Part shown: one piece after another, positions 9,427-19,178 of the stretch
Layout of the letters: the number at the start of each line of letters is the position of its first letter
Position numbering within the stretch: the first letter of the stretch is position 1
Source of the DNA: Janthinobacterium lividum
Lineage (GTDB): Bacteria > Pseudomonadota > Gammaproteobacteria > Burkholderiales > Burkholderiaceae_D
NCBI RefSeq assembly: GCF_011601275.1
Contig: NZ_JAAOLY010000002.1
Span: 372,001-436,000, forward strand
Reading direction: 5' to 3'
Length of the DNA: 64,000 nt
The notes under the pieces: model-generated
The model's database searches: none
The model's input: the letters and a program-made list of their open reading frames with translations, nothing else
Told to the model about the DNA's origin: nothing
Made by a program: the position numbers and the translations under genes

Positions 9427-10299
9427 ATGACTCGTATCTTACTCACAGGAAAAACTGGCCAAGTCGGTTATGAACTTGAACGCAGCCTGCAAGGCTTAGG
9501 CGAAATCATCGCCGTCGACCGCAGCCAAATGAACTTGGCCGATCTGGATCACGTGCGTGACGTGATCCGCCGTATCAAACCGACGCTGATCGTCAATCCC
9601 GCTGCCTACACCGCTGTCGATAAGGCCGAAAGCGACGTCGAGTTGGCGATGCGCATCAATGGCGAAGCACCGGCCGTCATGGCGGAAGAAGCCAGTAAAC
9701 TGGGCGCCGCCATGATTCACTACAGCACCGATTATGTATTTGATGGCACGAAAGAAATGCCATACACGGAAGATGATCCCACCTGCCCCATCAACGTCTA
9801 CGGTCGCAGCAAGCTAGCCGGTGAACAGGCGATCACGGCCACCGGCATTGCACACCTGATTCTGCGCACTAGCTGGGTCTACAGTATGCATGGCAAGAAT
9901 TTCTTGCTCACGATGCGTCGCTTGGCGCAAGAGCGCGATACGCTGAGCATTGTTTCCGACCAATATGGCGCACCAACGTGGAGCCGTACCATCGCCGACA
10001 CCACCGCCCACATCATCGCGCAAAGCCTGACAGCGCAAGATCCATATGCCTGGTTGCAACAACACGCCGGCATCTATAATCTGAGCGCGCAAGGTCAGAC
10101 CACGTGGTTCGGTTTCACCGAAGCGATCATGGGACATCCATCGATCGAGAAAAAGCCGCTGTTGAAAGCGATCCTGGCGCAAGACTATCCCGTACCGGCC
10201 AAGCGTCCGGTCAACTCGCTGCTGTCTTCACAACGGCTGATTGATACCTTTTGCAATTTGCCACAATGGCGAGATGCACTAAGGCTATGCCAAGGCTAA
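9427..10299 (+). CDS. rfbD: dTDP-4-dehydrorhamnose reductase
   Basis: NADPH-dependent last step to dTDP-L-rhamnose. The 290-residue protein begins MTRILLTGKTGQVGYEL (GxxGxxG), and has STDYVFDG and the catalytic NVYGRSKLAGE (Tyr-xxx-Lys). It ends the plus-strand arm. Only 45 bp beyond its stop lies a decayed IS element, after which base composition becomes AT-rich. Confidence 0.94.
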   Translation: MTRILLTGKTGQVGYELERSLQGLGEIIAVDRSQMNLADLDHVRDVIRRIKPTLIVNPAAYTAVDKAESDVELAMRINGEAPAVMAEEASKLGAAMIHYSTDYVFDGTKEMPYTEDDPTCPINVYGRSKLAGEQAITATGIAHLILRTSWVYSMHGKNFLLTMRRLAQERDTLSIVSDQYGAPTWSRTIADTTAHIIAQSLTAQDPYAWLQQHAGIYNLSAQGQTTWFGFTEAIMGHPSIEKKPLLKAILAQDYPVPAKRPVNSLLSSQRLIDTFCNLPQWRDALRLCQG

Positions 10300-10344
10300 A
10301 GGCTTTCTACGAAACGATCCTCCCGCTAAGTAATCCTCGGTACG

Positions 10345-10722
10345 CGTCAAGACAGTTGTCGCATAAATCTATTTTAGAATGCATCGATTTTTCCTTTCTT
10401 CAACAGGTCATTCGGCGTGACGCTGGTCAAGTTTGGACGGAGGGTTAAGCCAAACCTCGTCGGCCAGCTGCCAGGCGCGTGGCGACAGTTTCCAGCGCAA
10501 CGGATGGCGCTCCCGCGCCTGCGCGTAGACCTCGCGCCGTTGTTTCAGAACGGCGTCGGCAACGCCGCTGTGGCGCTGTTCTTCGACCACAGGCTTGTTA
10601 TGCGGCGCTCATCTGGCCAAGCGCGTACTCTTTCTTCTCGTTGGTGTATTTCGTCATCGTCAAATCCATCGCCCTAGGGCAGATTAGAACTCCAAATCCT
10701 GGAGGTGACAACTATTTTGACA
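10345..10722 (-). mobile_element. Decayed, internally deleted IS3-family element
   Basis: The 378-bp element is bounded by imperfect inverted repeats: CGTCAAGACAGTTGTCGC at 10345-10362 and, reversed, TGTCAAAATAGTTGTCAC at 10705-10722 (14 of 18 identical). Between them on the minus strand lies a joined transposase remnant with the start of orfA and the end of orfB. No clear target-site duplication is seen. It sits exactly between the rfb genes and the AT-rich glycosyltransferase region. Confidence 0.7.
10408..10657 (-). pseudogene. Transposase remnant, orfA start fused to orfB end with a frameshift
   Basis: From 10657 the frame reads MTKYTNEKKEYALGQMSAA then stops; the next frame continues APHNKPVVEEQ and runs into KQRREVYAQARERHPLRWK and DEVWLNPPS, ending at 10408. 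The first part resembles the helix-turn-helix start of IS3-type OrfA, and the last part the C-terminus of the OrfB integrase. The catalytic DDE region is missing, so the element cannot move itself. Confidence 0.7.
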
Positions 10723-10899
10723 GAGGGAGTACATGGTAAGTCCCACGATTCGGTTCCATAGAAAAAAAATGGTTACAACGTTGTGCAGCAATCTCTTATC
10801 TACAACAGAACCACCATGCACTCGCCTTGGATCTTATAGTCCTCATTTCAGCATTCAAAGAATGAAACGAGAAAAAATTAATTCGTCAAGCGCTTCTCA
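10723..10899. other. AT-rich gap without a recognisable gene
   Basis: Between the IS remnant and the GNAT gene there is no open frame of note and no clear terminator. This is where base composition falls from GC-rich to AT-rich. Confidence 0.5.
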
Positions 10900-11538
10900 T
10901 TAGGAGTATATTTCCATTTCATCATTTATATACTTTTTATACTTTTCAAATGAATTTTTTATGGCTTCATGAGAAATACTATAGATATAGTCCTCTCCTT
11001 GCTCTTCGATCCTTACAGCGCCAAAACGCTCGTGAAACTGCCAAACCGATACATTCTCCTTGCGAACATCAAAATGAGATTTTTTGAATCCCAAGCTGAG
11101 TGCAAATTGGTAGACCAGAATAGCTGATTCCATGGCAAAGCCACTGGGCCTACCGTCCCTCAAAATCCAAGAACCCCAGCAAAATGAATCCTCTCTTACA
11201 TCGTAGAGCCGGATTGTTCCATAGCGCTCGCCGTTCTTATCCTCAATGATGAAATATATCTGACTATTATCATCTGCGTACTTTCCCAGCCAAGCTAATT
11301 GTAAATCAAGGTCTGCCGCCGTAGCCGATAAATACTTTCCCTTTTCTGGATCTGTCCGTAACTGTAGAATAAACTCAGCATCATTCTTATTCACGTTGCG
11401 GAACACAACATTTTTCCCGATTACCTTGGCAGGTTTAACAAAAGCAATATTTTTCACATTATTACCCAATTCGATAGATACGTTATAAATTTCCGACAAT
11501 GATGAAAATATTTCAAAGTTAAATTCATCACTTTTCAT
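10900..11538 (-). CDS. GNAT-family N-acetyltransferase
   Basis: The 212-residue protein has a GNAT fold from about residue 40 (VVFRNVNKNDAEFILQLRTDP, then YFIIEDKNGERYGTIRLYDV and the acetyl-CoA loop region RDGRPSGFAMESA, and NVSVWQFHERFGAVRIEEQ). It resembles acetyltransferases acting on sugar nucleotides such as PseH-type enzymes. It is the last gene of the minus-strand polysaccharide arm and is AT-rich. Since the fdtC-like gene is broken, this enzyme is one candidate to acetylate the dTDP-3-amino sugar; that is inference. Confidence 0.75.
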   Translation of the reverse strand: MKSDEFNFEIFSSLSEIYNVSIELGNNVKNIAFVKPAKVIGKNVVFRNVNKNDAEFILQLRTDPEKGKYLSATAADLDLQLAWLGKYADDNSQIYFIIEDKNGERYGTIRLYDVREDSFCWGSWILRDGRPSGFAMESAILVYQFALSLGFKKSHFDVRKENVSVWQFHERFGAVRIEEQGEDYIYSISHEAIKNSFEKYKKYINDEMEIYS

Positions 11539-11666
11539 GCTTAAATTTCAATTATCAATATTTAGAAACATTAAAAGTTTAATGCTCTTAAATAAGAAAA
11601 CAAACCTTACCTTATGATGTGATCACAGACGAGCATGGCAGCGTCTGCAAATCTCACAATTGAAAG

Positions 11667-13628
11667 TTACTCCTGCATTGGCAAATTTGACAGCCAATGA
11701 AGGAAGTCTTTCGCATATAGATCGCTTCCATCAAAAGTCAGATGATGGGAATCACGATACAGTATTTTCTGCTGAGCCTTATATGTACATATTTTATCAG
11801 TACAAAACAAATTTATAGGATCATAAATATATATAGATGGAAATTCATCTTTCAATCTATCCAGAGTTTTCCTGTGCTCATGCTGACGTACAAGAACGGC
11901 ACTAAGCGAAACTTCACAATTTGGCCTCCCTTTAATACAATCCAAAGGAAAAAATGGCAACTCTGGAATATCAACCAAAACAACTATTTCTTTTCCAGAA
12001 GGAATTAGTGCACGAACGGTTTGACTCAGGCCATAATAAAACAAATCCAGTCGGTTAAAATTTTTGTGACCGTCGCTGGTAATCTTTACCGTATCTGGAC
12101 CTGTGTGGCGTTTGATATGATCTGCTGCAAATGATGAAGTTAATGCATAATTTCCATAAAAAGAAAGTACTACTGTATCAATGGATGGTGATTTTTTTAC
12201 CCATGATATTATCTTCTCAAACTTTTCCCGACAACCTTTTTGATCTGCTTCAACATCAATATCAAGAACGGGTGGACAACTAGAATTTCCAATAAGTGCC
12301 CAATTCAGGTCCTTACTATTTTTCCCCAGTCCATAAAACTTATCATCTGCATGGCTATCACCGATTAACACCGCATTGATTTCACCTTTTTTCGATTGCA
12401 GACAATAGTTAATTTTAGCCCCAGCAACAAGCTCCTTATCATCGCATTTCACATATCCCAAACGGCTTGTTTCATATTCCAGCGCTTTAAATGGTAATGC
12501 CATTGCTCTGTCGGGAAATCCTGTAGTGAAATGCCCAGAAATTCCTACAACGGTAAAAAAAATAGAACCGACAAATGCGAAAGTAAAAATGAATCGCCTA
12601 CTGAAAATCGATTTTTTTCTAAAAGGATTTTCTATATACCGCCAGCTTAAATAAGACAATATCAGAGTAACACCGATACAAACTGACAAAGCTAATTTCC
12701 CGGGATCTTCAAAAGATTTATGCCTGAGGAAGGCCAGCAGAGGTTGATGCCATAAATATGCGCTGTAACTAATCAGTCCTACACCAACAAAAATCTTACT
12801 TCCAAGAATTTTACCGGTAAATGTTTCCCCATTTGCATATAAAATAATTAATGCAGCACCGACTGTAGGAACTAAAGCATAAATGCCTGGGAATGGTGTT
12901 TCTTTATCAAAAACAAAAATTGCAAAAATTATTAAAATAAATCCAACGAAACTTCCAATTTCATTTTTCTTCTTTGAAGATGGCTTCCTTTTAGAATTTG
13001 CGAAATAGAATGCAACAAAGGCTCCTATCAGCAATTCCCATCCACGCGTAGGCAACAAGAAAAAACCTGCCATCGGCATGGCTGAAGATGCCCATTGAGC
13101 CAGCGCCAGACTTAGAATGAAAACCAAGACTAAGGAACTTAATATAAAACGCTTTCCCAGTCGCCATGCGAACATCAAAAAAACTGGAAAGATCAGATAG
13201 TATTGCTCTTCAACCGCCAAACTCCACGTATGCAATAATGGTTTAAGTTCTGCAGCACTATCAAAATAACCACTAGTCCCCCAGAATAATATATTAGAGG
13301 CAAAAGCAGAAACAGCAACTAGGCTTTGAGAAAATCTCCTCATATCCTCTGGAATTAACAACATCCAGGAAAATGGCAGACACAGTAACATGATAAAAAA
13401 TAGTACAGGCAAAATTCGCCTTGCGCGCCGCTCATAAAAATTCATAAGCGAAAATTTTCCAGCTTCAAGTTCAGCGAGAATAATAGTGGTGATCAAGAAT
13501 CCACTAATCACAAAAAATACATCTACACCTACGAAGCCACCGCTGAAAATTTCAAAACCAGCATGGAAGAATATGACCGGCAAAACAGCTAACGCCCTCA
13601 ATCCATCAATTTCTCTTCTATAGTCCAT
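11667..13628 (-). CDS. Membrane O-acyltransferase, OafA type with SGNH domain
   Basis: Transfers acyl groups, usually acetyl, to exported glycan. The 653-residue protein has an acyltransferase-3 domain with about ten membrane segments (start MDYRREIDGLRALAVLPVIFFH with the conserved His, then GFVGVDVFFVISGFLIT and FYERRARRILP), and from about residue 380 a periplasmic SGNH domain with IGDSHADD (Ser-His) and the late DSHHLTFDG (Asp-xx-His). Both domains look intact. It is AT-rich and lies between glycosyltransferase genes and the GNAT, suggesting O-acetylation of the repeat unit. Confidence 0.9.
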   Translation of the reverse strand: MDYRREIDGLRALAVLPVIFFHAGFEIFSGGFVGVDVFFVISGFLITTIILAELEAGKFSLMNFYERRARRILPVLFFIMLLCLPFSWMLLIPEDMRRFSQSLVAVSAFASNILFWGTSGYFDSAAELKPLLHTWSLAVEEQYYLIFPVFLMFAWRLGKRFILSSLVLVFILSLALAQWASSAMPMAGFFLLPTRGWELLIGAFVAFYFANSKRKPSSKKKNEIGSFVGFILIIFAIFVFDKETPFPGIYALVPTVGAALIILYANGETFTGKILGSKIFVGVGLISYSAYLWHQPLLAFLRHKSFEDPGKLALSVCIGVTLILSYLSWRYIENPFRKKSIFSRRFIFTFAFVGSIFFTVVGISGHFTTGFPDRAMALPFKALEYETSRLGYVKCDDKELVAGAKINYCLQSKKGEINAVLIGDSHADDKFYGLGKNSKDLNWALIGNSSCPPVLDIDVEADQKGCREKFEKIISWVKKSPSIDTVVLSFYGNYALTSSFAADHIKRHTGPDTVKITSDGHKNFNRLDLFYYGLSQTVRALIPSGKEIVVLVDIPELPFFPLDCIKGRPNCEVSLSAVLVRQHEHRKTLDRLKDEFPSIYIYDPINLFCTDKICTYKAQQKILYRDSHHLTFDGSDLYAKDFLHWLSNLPMQE

Positions 13629-13759
13629 TAATTAAAGCTTATAAAATTATCATTGCATAAAAAAACAAATCGCTTCACGAGCCGAGTGCCGGCATCAGGC
13701 CGAAAATTCCAGGTCCTGCGACAAAACCTGAAAGAATTGCGCACCATCTTCAAGATTTA

Positions 13760-15028
13760 TCAAATATTAAATATTTTTGAGTATTTGGCTTTAACGCTGG
13801 AGTCCGAGTAGTTTTCCATATATAGCCGATAAGAATTTCGTGATATCTGTTCATTAAAGTGAGAGTCAAGAAGCCTTTTCATCCAGATACCATAATTTGA
13901 TAAATTATTTTCAATAATGCAATCTTGATTTTCTGTAGAAACTCCGACGCCCTCGACGCCAAAATCTGTTGCTATGATGGGCAATCCGTAAGACAAGGCA
14001 TCGATCGTTTTCAGCTTGACTCCACTACCAAATAGCAACGGTACCAGCATCGCACAAGCTCCGAGTAATACTTCATCAAGACTCTCAACGTAACCCTCTA
14101 TTCTCACGTGCAATGGAAATTTTTTCACGAGCGCCAATAACGATGGGGCAGGATTTTTCCCGATCACACGTATAAGTACGTCGGGAATATCCAGAATAAT
14201 TTTTGGCAAGTGTGCATCAATGAAATTTTCCAAACTTACTGCGTTATGCGGCACATCTAGTCCACCAAGAAACACAAAAATAGGTGATTTGTTCCATGAA
14301 CGAGCGTAGGGACGCATGCTAGAGGATACATAGGGTGGAAATACATGAACGCCACGCCCCCCCCAAGAACTGAGCAATTTCACTTCCGATTTATTAATCA
14401 ATAAGCTATCAGGAAAAATTCTTGCCTGAACCGCCTCAGAATTTGCCACTAATTTTGACTCATAAGACAGTAACATCTTTTGGACGAATGAAAATTTCTT
14501 TATATACGAACGAAATATCCGAGGCACATGCCGCTCAAAATTACCAAGCGGATTAAAACTCTTCGTTCCTGGCAAATTCAAAGCGCGGATCATACTTTCA
14601 TATCGTACAGAAAAAAGATCTTCCAAATATAGTACATTTTTCGCTTTTCCTGTATTTAGCAAAGGAAGATACTGCCCCATGCGAATGGTATCGAAAACCA
14701 GAATATCCGCATCAATCTCATTAATTGTCTTCTGCAGCGAAGTCGTAATATCATTGGAAAAAAATAGTGATTCCTGGATACTTTTTTTTCTTTTTAGAAA
14801 TGTATGAAAAAAAATATTACGTAGTTTCGTCATTCCAGTTGGCAAGACATAATTTGCCTGATTAAATTCATGCACATTTTTAGTCATCAGGTCCGTCAAC
14901 GGAAATATCAAAAAGAAATTTTCCGCAGATATTTTCTCGCAGAAAAAACGAATTAATCCCGTCACTACGACTTTTTTACCTACATCGGCAGGAAAAGGAT
15001 ACAAAGTAGAAATCAACGCAACTTTCAT
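13760..15028 (-). CDS. Glycosyltransferase, GT-B fold (GT4-like)
   Basis: A 422-residue cytoplasmic transferase. The N-terminal half binds the acceptor (MKVALISTLYPFPADVGKK) and the C-terminal half binds nucleotide sugar (FVFLGGLDVPHN, PLLFGSGVKLKTIDALSYG, PIIATDFGVEGV). This resembles sugar transferases with the SGVKLKTIDALS-type motif. Donor and linkage cannot be told. It lies one base after the next upstream GT gene, so the two are probably co-translated. AT-rich codon use points to transfer. Confidence 0.82.
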   Translation of the reverse strand: MKVALISTLYPFPADVGKKVVVTGLIRFFCEKISAENFFLIFPLTDLMTKNVHEFNQANYVLPTGMTKLRNIFFHTFLKRKKSIQESLFFSNDITTSLQKTINEIDADILVFDTIRMGQYLPLLNTGKAKNVLYLEDLFSVRYESMIRALNLPGTKSFNPLGNFERHVPRIFRSYIKKFSFVQKMLLSYESKLVANSEAVQARIFPDSLLINKSEVKLLSSWGGRGVHVFPPYVSSSMRPYARSWNKSPIFVFLGGLDVPHNAVSLENFIDAHLPKIILDIPDVLIRVIGKNPAPSLLALVKKFPLHVRIEGYVESLDEVLLGACAMLVPLLFGSGVKLKTIDALSYGLPIIATDFGVEGVGVSTENQDCIIENNLSNYGIWMKRLLDSHFNEQISRNSYRLYMENYSDSSVKAKYSKIFNI

Positions 15029-15029
15029 C

Positions 15030-16130
15030 TTATTTCATTGCTCCGTAAACCAAAAACATCTTTTGAGCCATTTTTTCAGAAGTAATATCGAGCATTCTGG
15101 AATAACCTTTTTCTACCAATGCAATACTACCGGGACGATCATGAACCATTTTCAAAATACCAGCAGTTAGTTCTGACATTGAGGTTGGCTCTACCAGGAT
15201 AGCCGCATCAGCCGCCAACTCATTCATTGGTGGCAAGTCAGATGTGAGCAAAGGTTTCCCTGAAGCGAAGGCCTCCACGATAGGCAAGCCATATCCTTCC
15301 ATCAGACTTGGAAATAAGACACCATCTGCATGTCCCAGTATTGTGCGCATTTCATGATCAGAGACCCAGCCTGGAAACTTGACGGCATCGCTACCCGCAT
15401 GCTCTTGTGCAAGCGGACAATCGGACGGCATACCCAGCACTGCAAGTTGCCACCCCTCAAGCTTGGCCGCGATAAAGGCTTCGACGCACCGCTTCGAATT
15501 CTTGTGGGGACTTACGCCACCGATATGCAGAAGATAATTTTTAGATGAGATCCATTTATCGGCAATCGAACGTTCACCGAATTGCTCAGGACAAGTTCGC
15601 TCAACGGGTATATAGACCACTTCCGCAGTCAGGTTCAATAGAGATTTGATTTCAACAGCCGAGAAATAGCTGTCTGTAATGATACGAGTCTTAAATTTTG
15701 ATATCAATTGAACACAAAATTTTCGGTAGCGATTTCCCCAACCTTGATAAAAATTTCCACCGGACGAAGACATATAGATGAGATCATGCACAGTAACCAC
15801 CCGCGCGCCATGAAAAATATTGCGCAAAAACGGAAGATTCATACAAACTGGCATCGTATTGTAAGGAAAATGAACCACATCCGGGCATTGCGTCAATACA
15901 GTTAATGGAACAGAAAATTGCTCCCATACCGGAAATGGAAGGCGCTTTTTCCTAATATAATTAATTCGCTCTGGCAAAACCAGCAAGGCATTGGAAACAT
16001 CATCTGGGACCATTACGCTAATGATGTAATATTCAGGTGCAAAGCGAGCCACGGCGAATAGCAGTTCCTGTAAATAACGGCCCATTCCTCGTGGCTTATC
16101 CAGATAATAACCATCTATCAACAACTTCAT
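15030..16130 (-). CDS. Glycosyltransferase family 4
   Basis: The 366-residue GT-B protein starts MKLLIDGYYLDKPRGMGRYL, the glycine-rich acceptor loop of GT4 enzymes, has YLLHIGGVSPHKNSKR and the retaining E-x7-E motif in FPSLMEGYGLPIVEAFASG. Related proteins are often mannosyl- or rhamnosyltransferases, which would suit the GDP-mannose/rhamnose supply, but specificity is not proven. It is in the AT-rich block between a GT2 and a GT-B gene. Confidence 0.87.
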   Translation of the reverse strand: MKLLIDGYYLDKPRGMGRYLQELLFAVARFAPEYYIISVMVPDDVSNALLVLPERINYIRKKRLPFPVWEQFSVPLTVLTQCPDVVHFPYNTMPVCMNLPFLRNIFHGARVVTVHDLIYMSSSGGNFYQGWGNRYRKFCVQLISKFKTRIITDSYFSAVEIKSLLNLTAEVVYIPVERTCPEQFGERSIADKWISSKNYLLHIGGVSPHKNSKRCVEAFIAAKLEGWQLAVLGMPSDCPLAQEHAGSDAVKFPGWVSDHEMRTILGHADGVLFPSLMEGYGLPIVEAFASGKPLLTSDLPPMNELAADAAILVEPTSMSELTAGILKMVHDRPGSIALVEKGYSRMLDITSEKMAQKMFLVYGAMK

Positions 16131-16191
16131 AACTTCAACATTCCATAATCAATCGATATTACAAAAAAGGGAAACACCAACAGTCAGTTTC

Positions 16192-17223
16192 TTACTTGCG
16201 TCCGCCCAGTTTTGGTGTATAGCCCAGAGAATTTCGGGCAAAATTAATAATTTTCTCAACCCGTCCAGCACCGATTATCAAAATAAGATAGTAATACACG
16301 TGAAACATAGGAAACGACTTCAGCCCCATGTCTCCTAATGCATGGTAATACCTCTTGAAGATTCCATATTTTTTATCGGCATGGTATGACAGCCAAGGAA
16401 AAGAATAATTTGCAATGTCGCGTAAAATTCCATTCAATGCGCCCTTATACTTTTTATCGATCGCTTTCGCAATAGTTACGATGCCGGTCATCATATGAAT
16501 ACGCGCATCAATGGTATATTCTCCTGGCGTATATTTTCCTTTTTCCGTGCTGGAATGACCGAAATCAGGGGCCTCGTCGGCACGGCACAAAGCGATAATC
16601 TCCGGCGTGAACACACCGTTGTGCTTCAATATGATATTTCCAACCAGATGCAATTGATAAAATAGCGACCCATCAAATTCCGATGTCTCGAGTTCGAGCG
16701 CCGGCTTCCTTGCGATCGTCAAGCCAGCCAGCACGCAGGCGCGCCGGAAGAAAAATGATAGGCTGTCCAACCCCGCTGGCATAAACCGTTCCTCTGGAAA
16801 ATATTTTACAGTTTGGGCGACATTATCTGGAGTTCCGTTAAACCAACCATATCCACGCAGAATAACGCCAACATCTTTATTACGGGTTATTACCTCAGTT
16901 AAGTTCTTCAGAGCTCCGGGACAAAGAACATCATCATTCCCGAGAAATACACAATAGTCGCCACTAGCTGTCTGTATCAACTGACGCAAGTTTCGATCAA
17001 ATCCCAAATTTGTGATATTTTCATGATATACAATCATGTCGCCATATTTCTTTTTGTATTCACATGCTATTTCCCCAATTTCTTGACGTTGAGGAGAAAC
17101 ATCTTCGCAAATAACAATTTCAAATAAATATTCTTTCTGGCTGATAACTGAATCCAATACCTGCCTCAGGTATTTCGCTCTATTATATGCAGGGATGCAA
17201 ACGGATAAACTAGGAGATTTCAT
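16192..17223 (-). CDS. Glycosyltransferase family 2
   Basis: The 343-residue inverting transferase has the GT-A core: LSVCIPAYNRAKYLRQVLDS, EIVICEDVS, NLGFDRNLRQL and the metal-binding FLGNDDVL. The C-terminal half is helical without obvious export signal. It is preceded by a 471-bp gap without a gene. The acceptor is unknown. Confidence 0.87.
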   Translation of the reverse strand: MKSPSLSVCIPAYNRAKYLRQVLDSVISQKEYLFEIVICEDVSPQRQEIGEIACEYKKKYGDMIVYHENITNLGFDRNLRQLIQTASGDYCVFLGNDDVLCPGALKNLTEVITRNKDVGVILRGYGWFNGTPDNVAQTVKYFPEERFMPAGLDSLSFFFRRACVLAGLTIARKPALELETSEFDGSLFYQLHLVGNIILKHNGVFTPEIIALCRADEAPDFGHSSTEKGKYTPGEYTIDARIHMMTGIVTIAKAIDKKYKGALNGILRDIANYSFPWLSYHADKKYGIFKRYYHALGDMGLKSFPMFHVYYYLILIIGAGRVEKIINFARNSLGYTPKLGGRK

Positions 17224-17694
17224 ATATTATTCCAAAAAATTCCATGTGCCATTAAGAAGAAAGTATCAAATGATATAAGTCGGAAAATTTCTTTCTTTGA
17301 TATTAGTCTCATGACCATGTCACTGCAAAAATATTTTTCTTTTATTGAAACATTGACTCAAATACGATTCCATCAAATAGGAATACGCTGTGAGAGTAGT
17401 GATTTTTATCGAATTCGTGCGTTATTTACTCAAAAATCCCTCTGGAAATGTTGTTCTAGGCCCATCCATACGCGAAGAATCTGAGAAAACTAAAAAAACT
17501 CTGCAGCAAGGAGCAATCTCGAATTAAGCTCCGGACCTGCACGTTCGATTACGCATCAACTAGTCCATGCTTCGCGCGCCTGCAGATACAAGAAAATACG
17601 CTTCGATATAGTGCCTCACTAGGGCCCAAGCATTTTCAGAGAATTGTCGATAGTGGTCGACTATGGTGCATGATGAACCATACCCGACCGAATC
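17224..17694. other. Gap of 471 bp without a supported gene
   Basis: No frame above 60 codons exists. On the minus strand, directly past the wzy stop and in the same frame, about 45 stop-free codons follow (ending SAGARSMD), but this length is likely by chance and no family is recognised. The part near 17500-17690 is less AT-rich than its flanks, so it may be a scar where a gene was lost. Confidence 0.4.
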
Positions 17695-18969
17695 TTACGA
17701 TGCCGTACCCGCAGCAAGCACGGTCCGCTTCGTATAGATGGGCAGAAATATCAACGCAGCCATGACTATGAAAATAGTGGCGGACAACACAATGTCGTTA
17801 ACGGCGTGATCCGGCCCGAGAATTATCATAAATGACTTATAGTAAAAAAAAGCGATAACGATAAAAGAGAGGCCTAATTTCTTGCTGCGGTACAGCGCCC
17901 TGTTGAGCAAACCGATCGTGGCGCCAACCATAAATGACAGCATGATGGTCAGGATTGGGCTTTTGGTCAGCAAGAGCCACAAGACGTTATAGCGAAAGGT
18001 CGGGCCGAACAATAAATCATTTTTGTTGACTACTTCGTTGATAGCATAGCCGTAGTTGAGTGGAGCCGCATCCCAACTGACCACGCGAAACGAAGCCAAC
18101 AGGGATCCAAATAGCTGATAAAAGAATCCTTGAGGGGGCAACATGTCGATCGTATCATTGACGAATGCCATGTAATACACATCGCCGGAGGCGAGCAATC
18201 GTGTCAGCAGGGCAGGGACAAGAAGACCTAATTCTGTTGTGTCAAGCACCACCGAGAACATTACTAACATCACAATTATCCCGCCAGCGGTGAAAACAGT
18301 TTTTTTCTTGAACGACATCGACACTGTGTGGCCGCTAGTGAAAAAATAGACAAAAATATAAAATAGAAAAAACGCCTTATAGCCACTAAGCAAACCAAAG
18401 ACAATACTTATCGCGAAGAGCATTTTCTCCATTCTAGAGTTGGGAGATGCGGTGATTTTTTTCTTGACGTAGTAGAAGAGTACGAACAAGGCAGTGGCAA
18501 CTTGTGACAAGCGCAGCAGGATACCAAATCCGCCAGCAGACGCGTCGTTGCGGCTATCGAGCAGCAGAGGAATACCCCTGTTGATGTAAATCATCATATT
18601 TGCAGCAATAGCAATTGTCATAGTAAGCAATATGCCGAATTTAAGCCGTCTGACGAACTCTGGCGATGGCATATATGGCAGTAGTACAGGCTGTGGGCGG
18701 GCGAATAGCAAAATCCCGATAAGCAAGGCCGCTTCCGAAAACAGATATGTTAGTGTGTAATACCATTTTATTTCGTTATAGATGGCCAGGAAGACGACAT
18801 TAGCCGTGCAAATCGAGTTGGTAAAAATAACAAAGAAATAAAGAGGATCTAAAATTGATTTGACAGTTTTCCAGAACAGCAGCCGATACAATACAAACAG
18901 TGCCAGCCACAGCACCAAATAGGACTCCATGTGCTTTAGGGCCAGCAGGGAAAATTCGAGGGTTGTCAT
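17695..18969 (-). CDS. wzy: O-antigen/polysaccharide polymerase, Wzy-like
   Basis: The 424-residue protein is almost wholly hydrophobic, with roughly ten to eleven membrane segments and a larger periplasmic loop around residues 250-330 (DTIDMLPPQGFFYQLF to GPTFRYNV). This is the usual plan of Wzy polymerases, which join lipid-linked repeat units in the periplasm. Wzy proteins share little sequence, so the call rests on topology and on the presence of wzx, a Wzz-type protein and Wza in the same arm. Confidence 0.75.
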   Translation of the reverse strand: MTTLEFSLLALKHMESYLVLWLALFVLYRLLFWKTVKSILDPLYFFVIFTNSICTANVVFLAIYNEIKWYYTLTYLFSEAALLIGILLFARPQPVLLPYMPSPEFVRRLKFGILLTMTIAIAANMMIYINRGIPLLLDSRNDASAGGFGILLRLSQVATALFVLFYYVKKKITASPNSRMEKMLFAISIVFGLLSGYKAFFLFYIFVYFFTSGHTVSMSFKKKTVFTAGGIIVMLVMFSVVLDTTELGLLVPALLTRLLASGDVYYMAFVNDTIDMLPPQGFFYQLFGSLLASFRVVSWDAAPLNYGYAINEVVNKNDLLFGPTFRYNVLWLLLTKSPILTIMLSFMVGATIGLLNRALYRSKKLGLSFIVIAFFYYKSFMIILGPDHAVNDIVLSATIFIVMAALIFLPIYTKRTVLAAGTAS

Positions 18970-19178
18970 GTCATTGGAAGATTGCAGAGCCTAGTCGGCT
19001 TTAAATGAGGCAGAGGCGCGGACTTTTGCCCAACGCTAACTGATCGCTAACGCATAAAAAAAATAATTCGTGTAATCGCACGCAACATCAGCAGCGACGT
19101 CAAACTGCCTTGACGGAAACTCAATTGCACAACTATTGGCCGGCATGCAGATCGACAATAACTTCCTGGTTGACATGA

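Noticed and set aside
17561-17697. About 45 stop-free codons directly after the wzy stop in the same frame
   Set aside because: This length is expected by chance and there is no start, ribosome site or known motif. A readthrough extension of wzy would be unusual.
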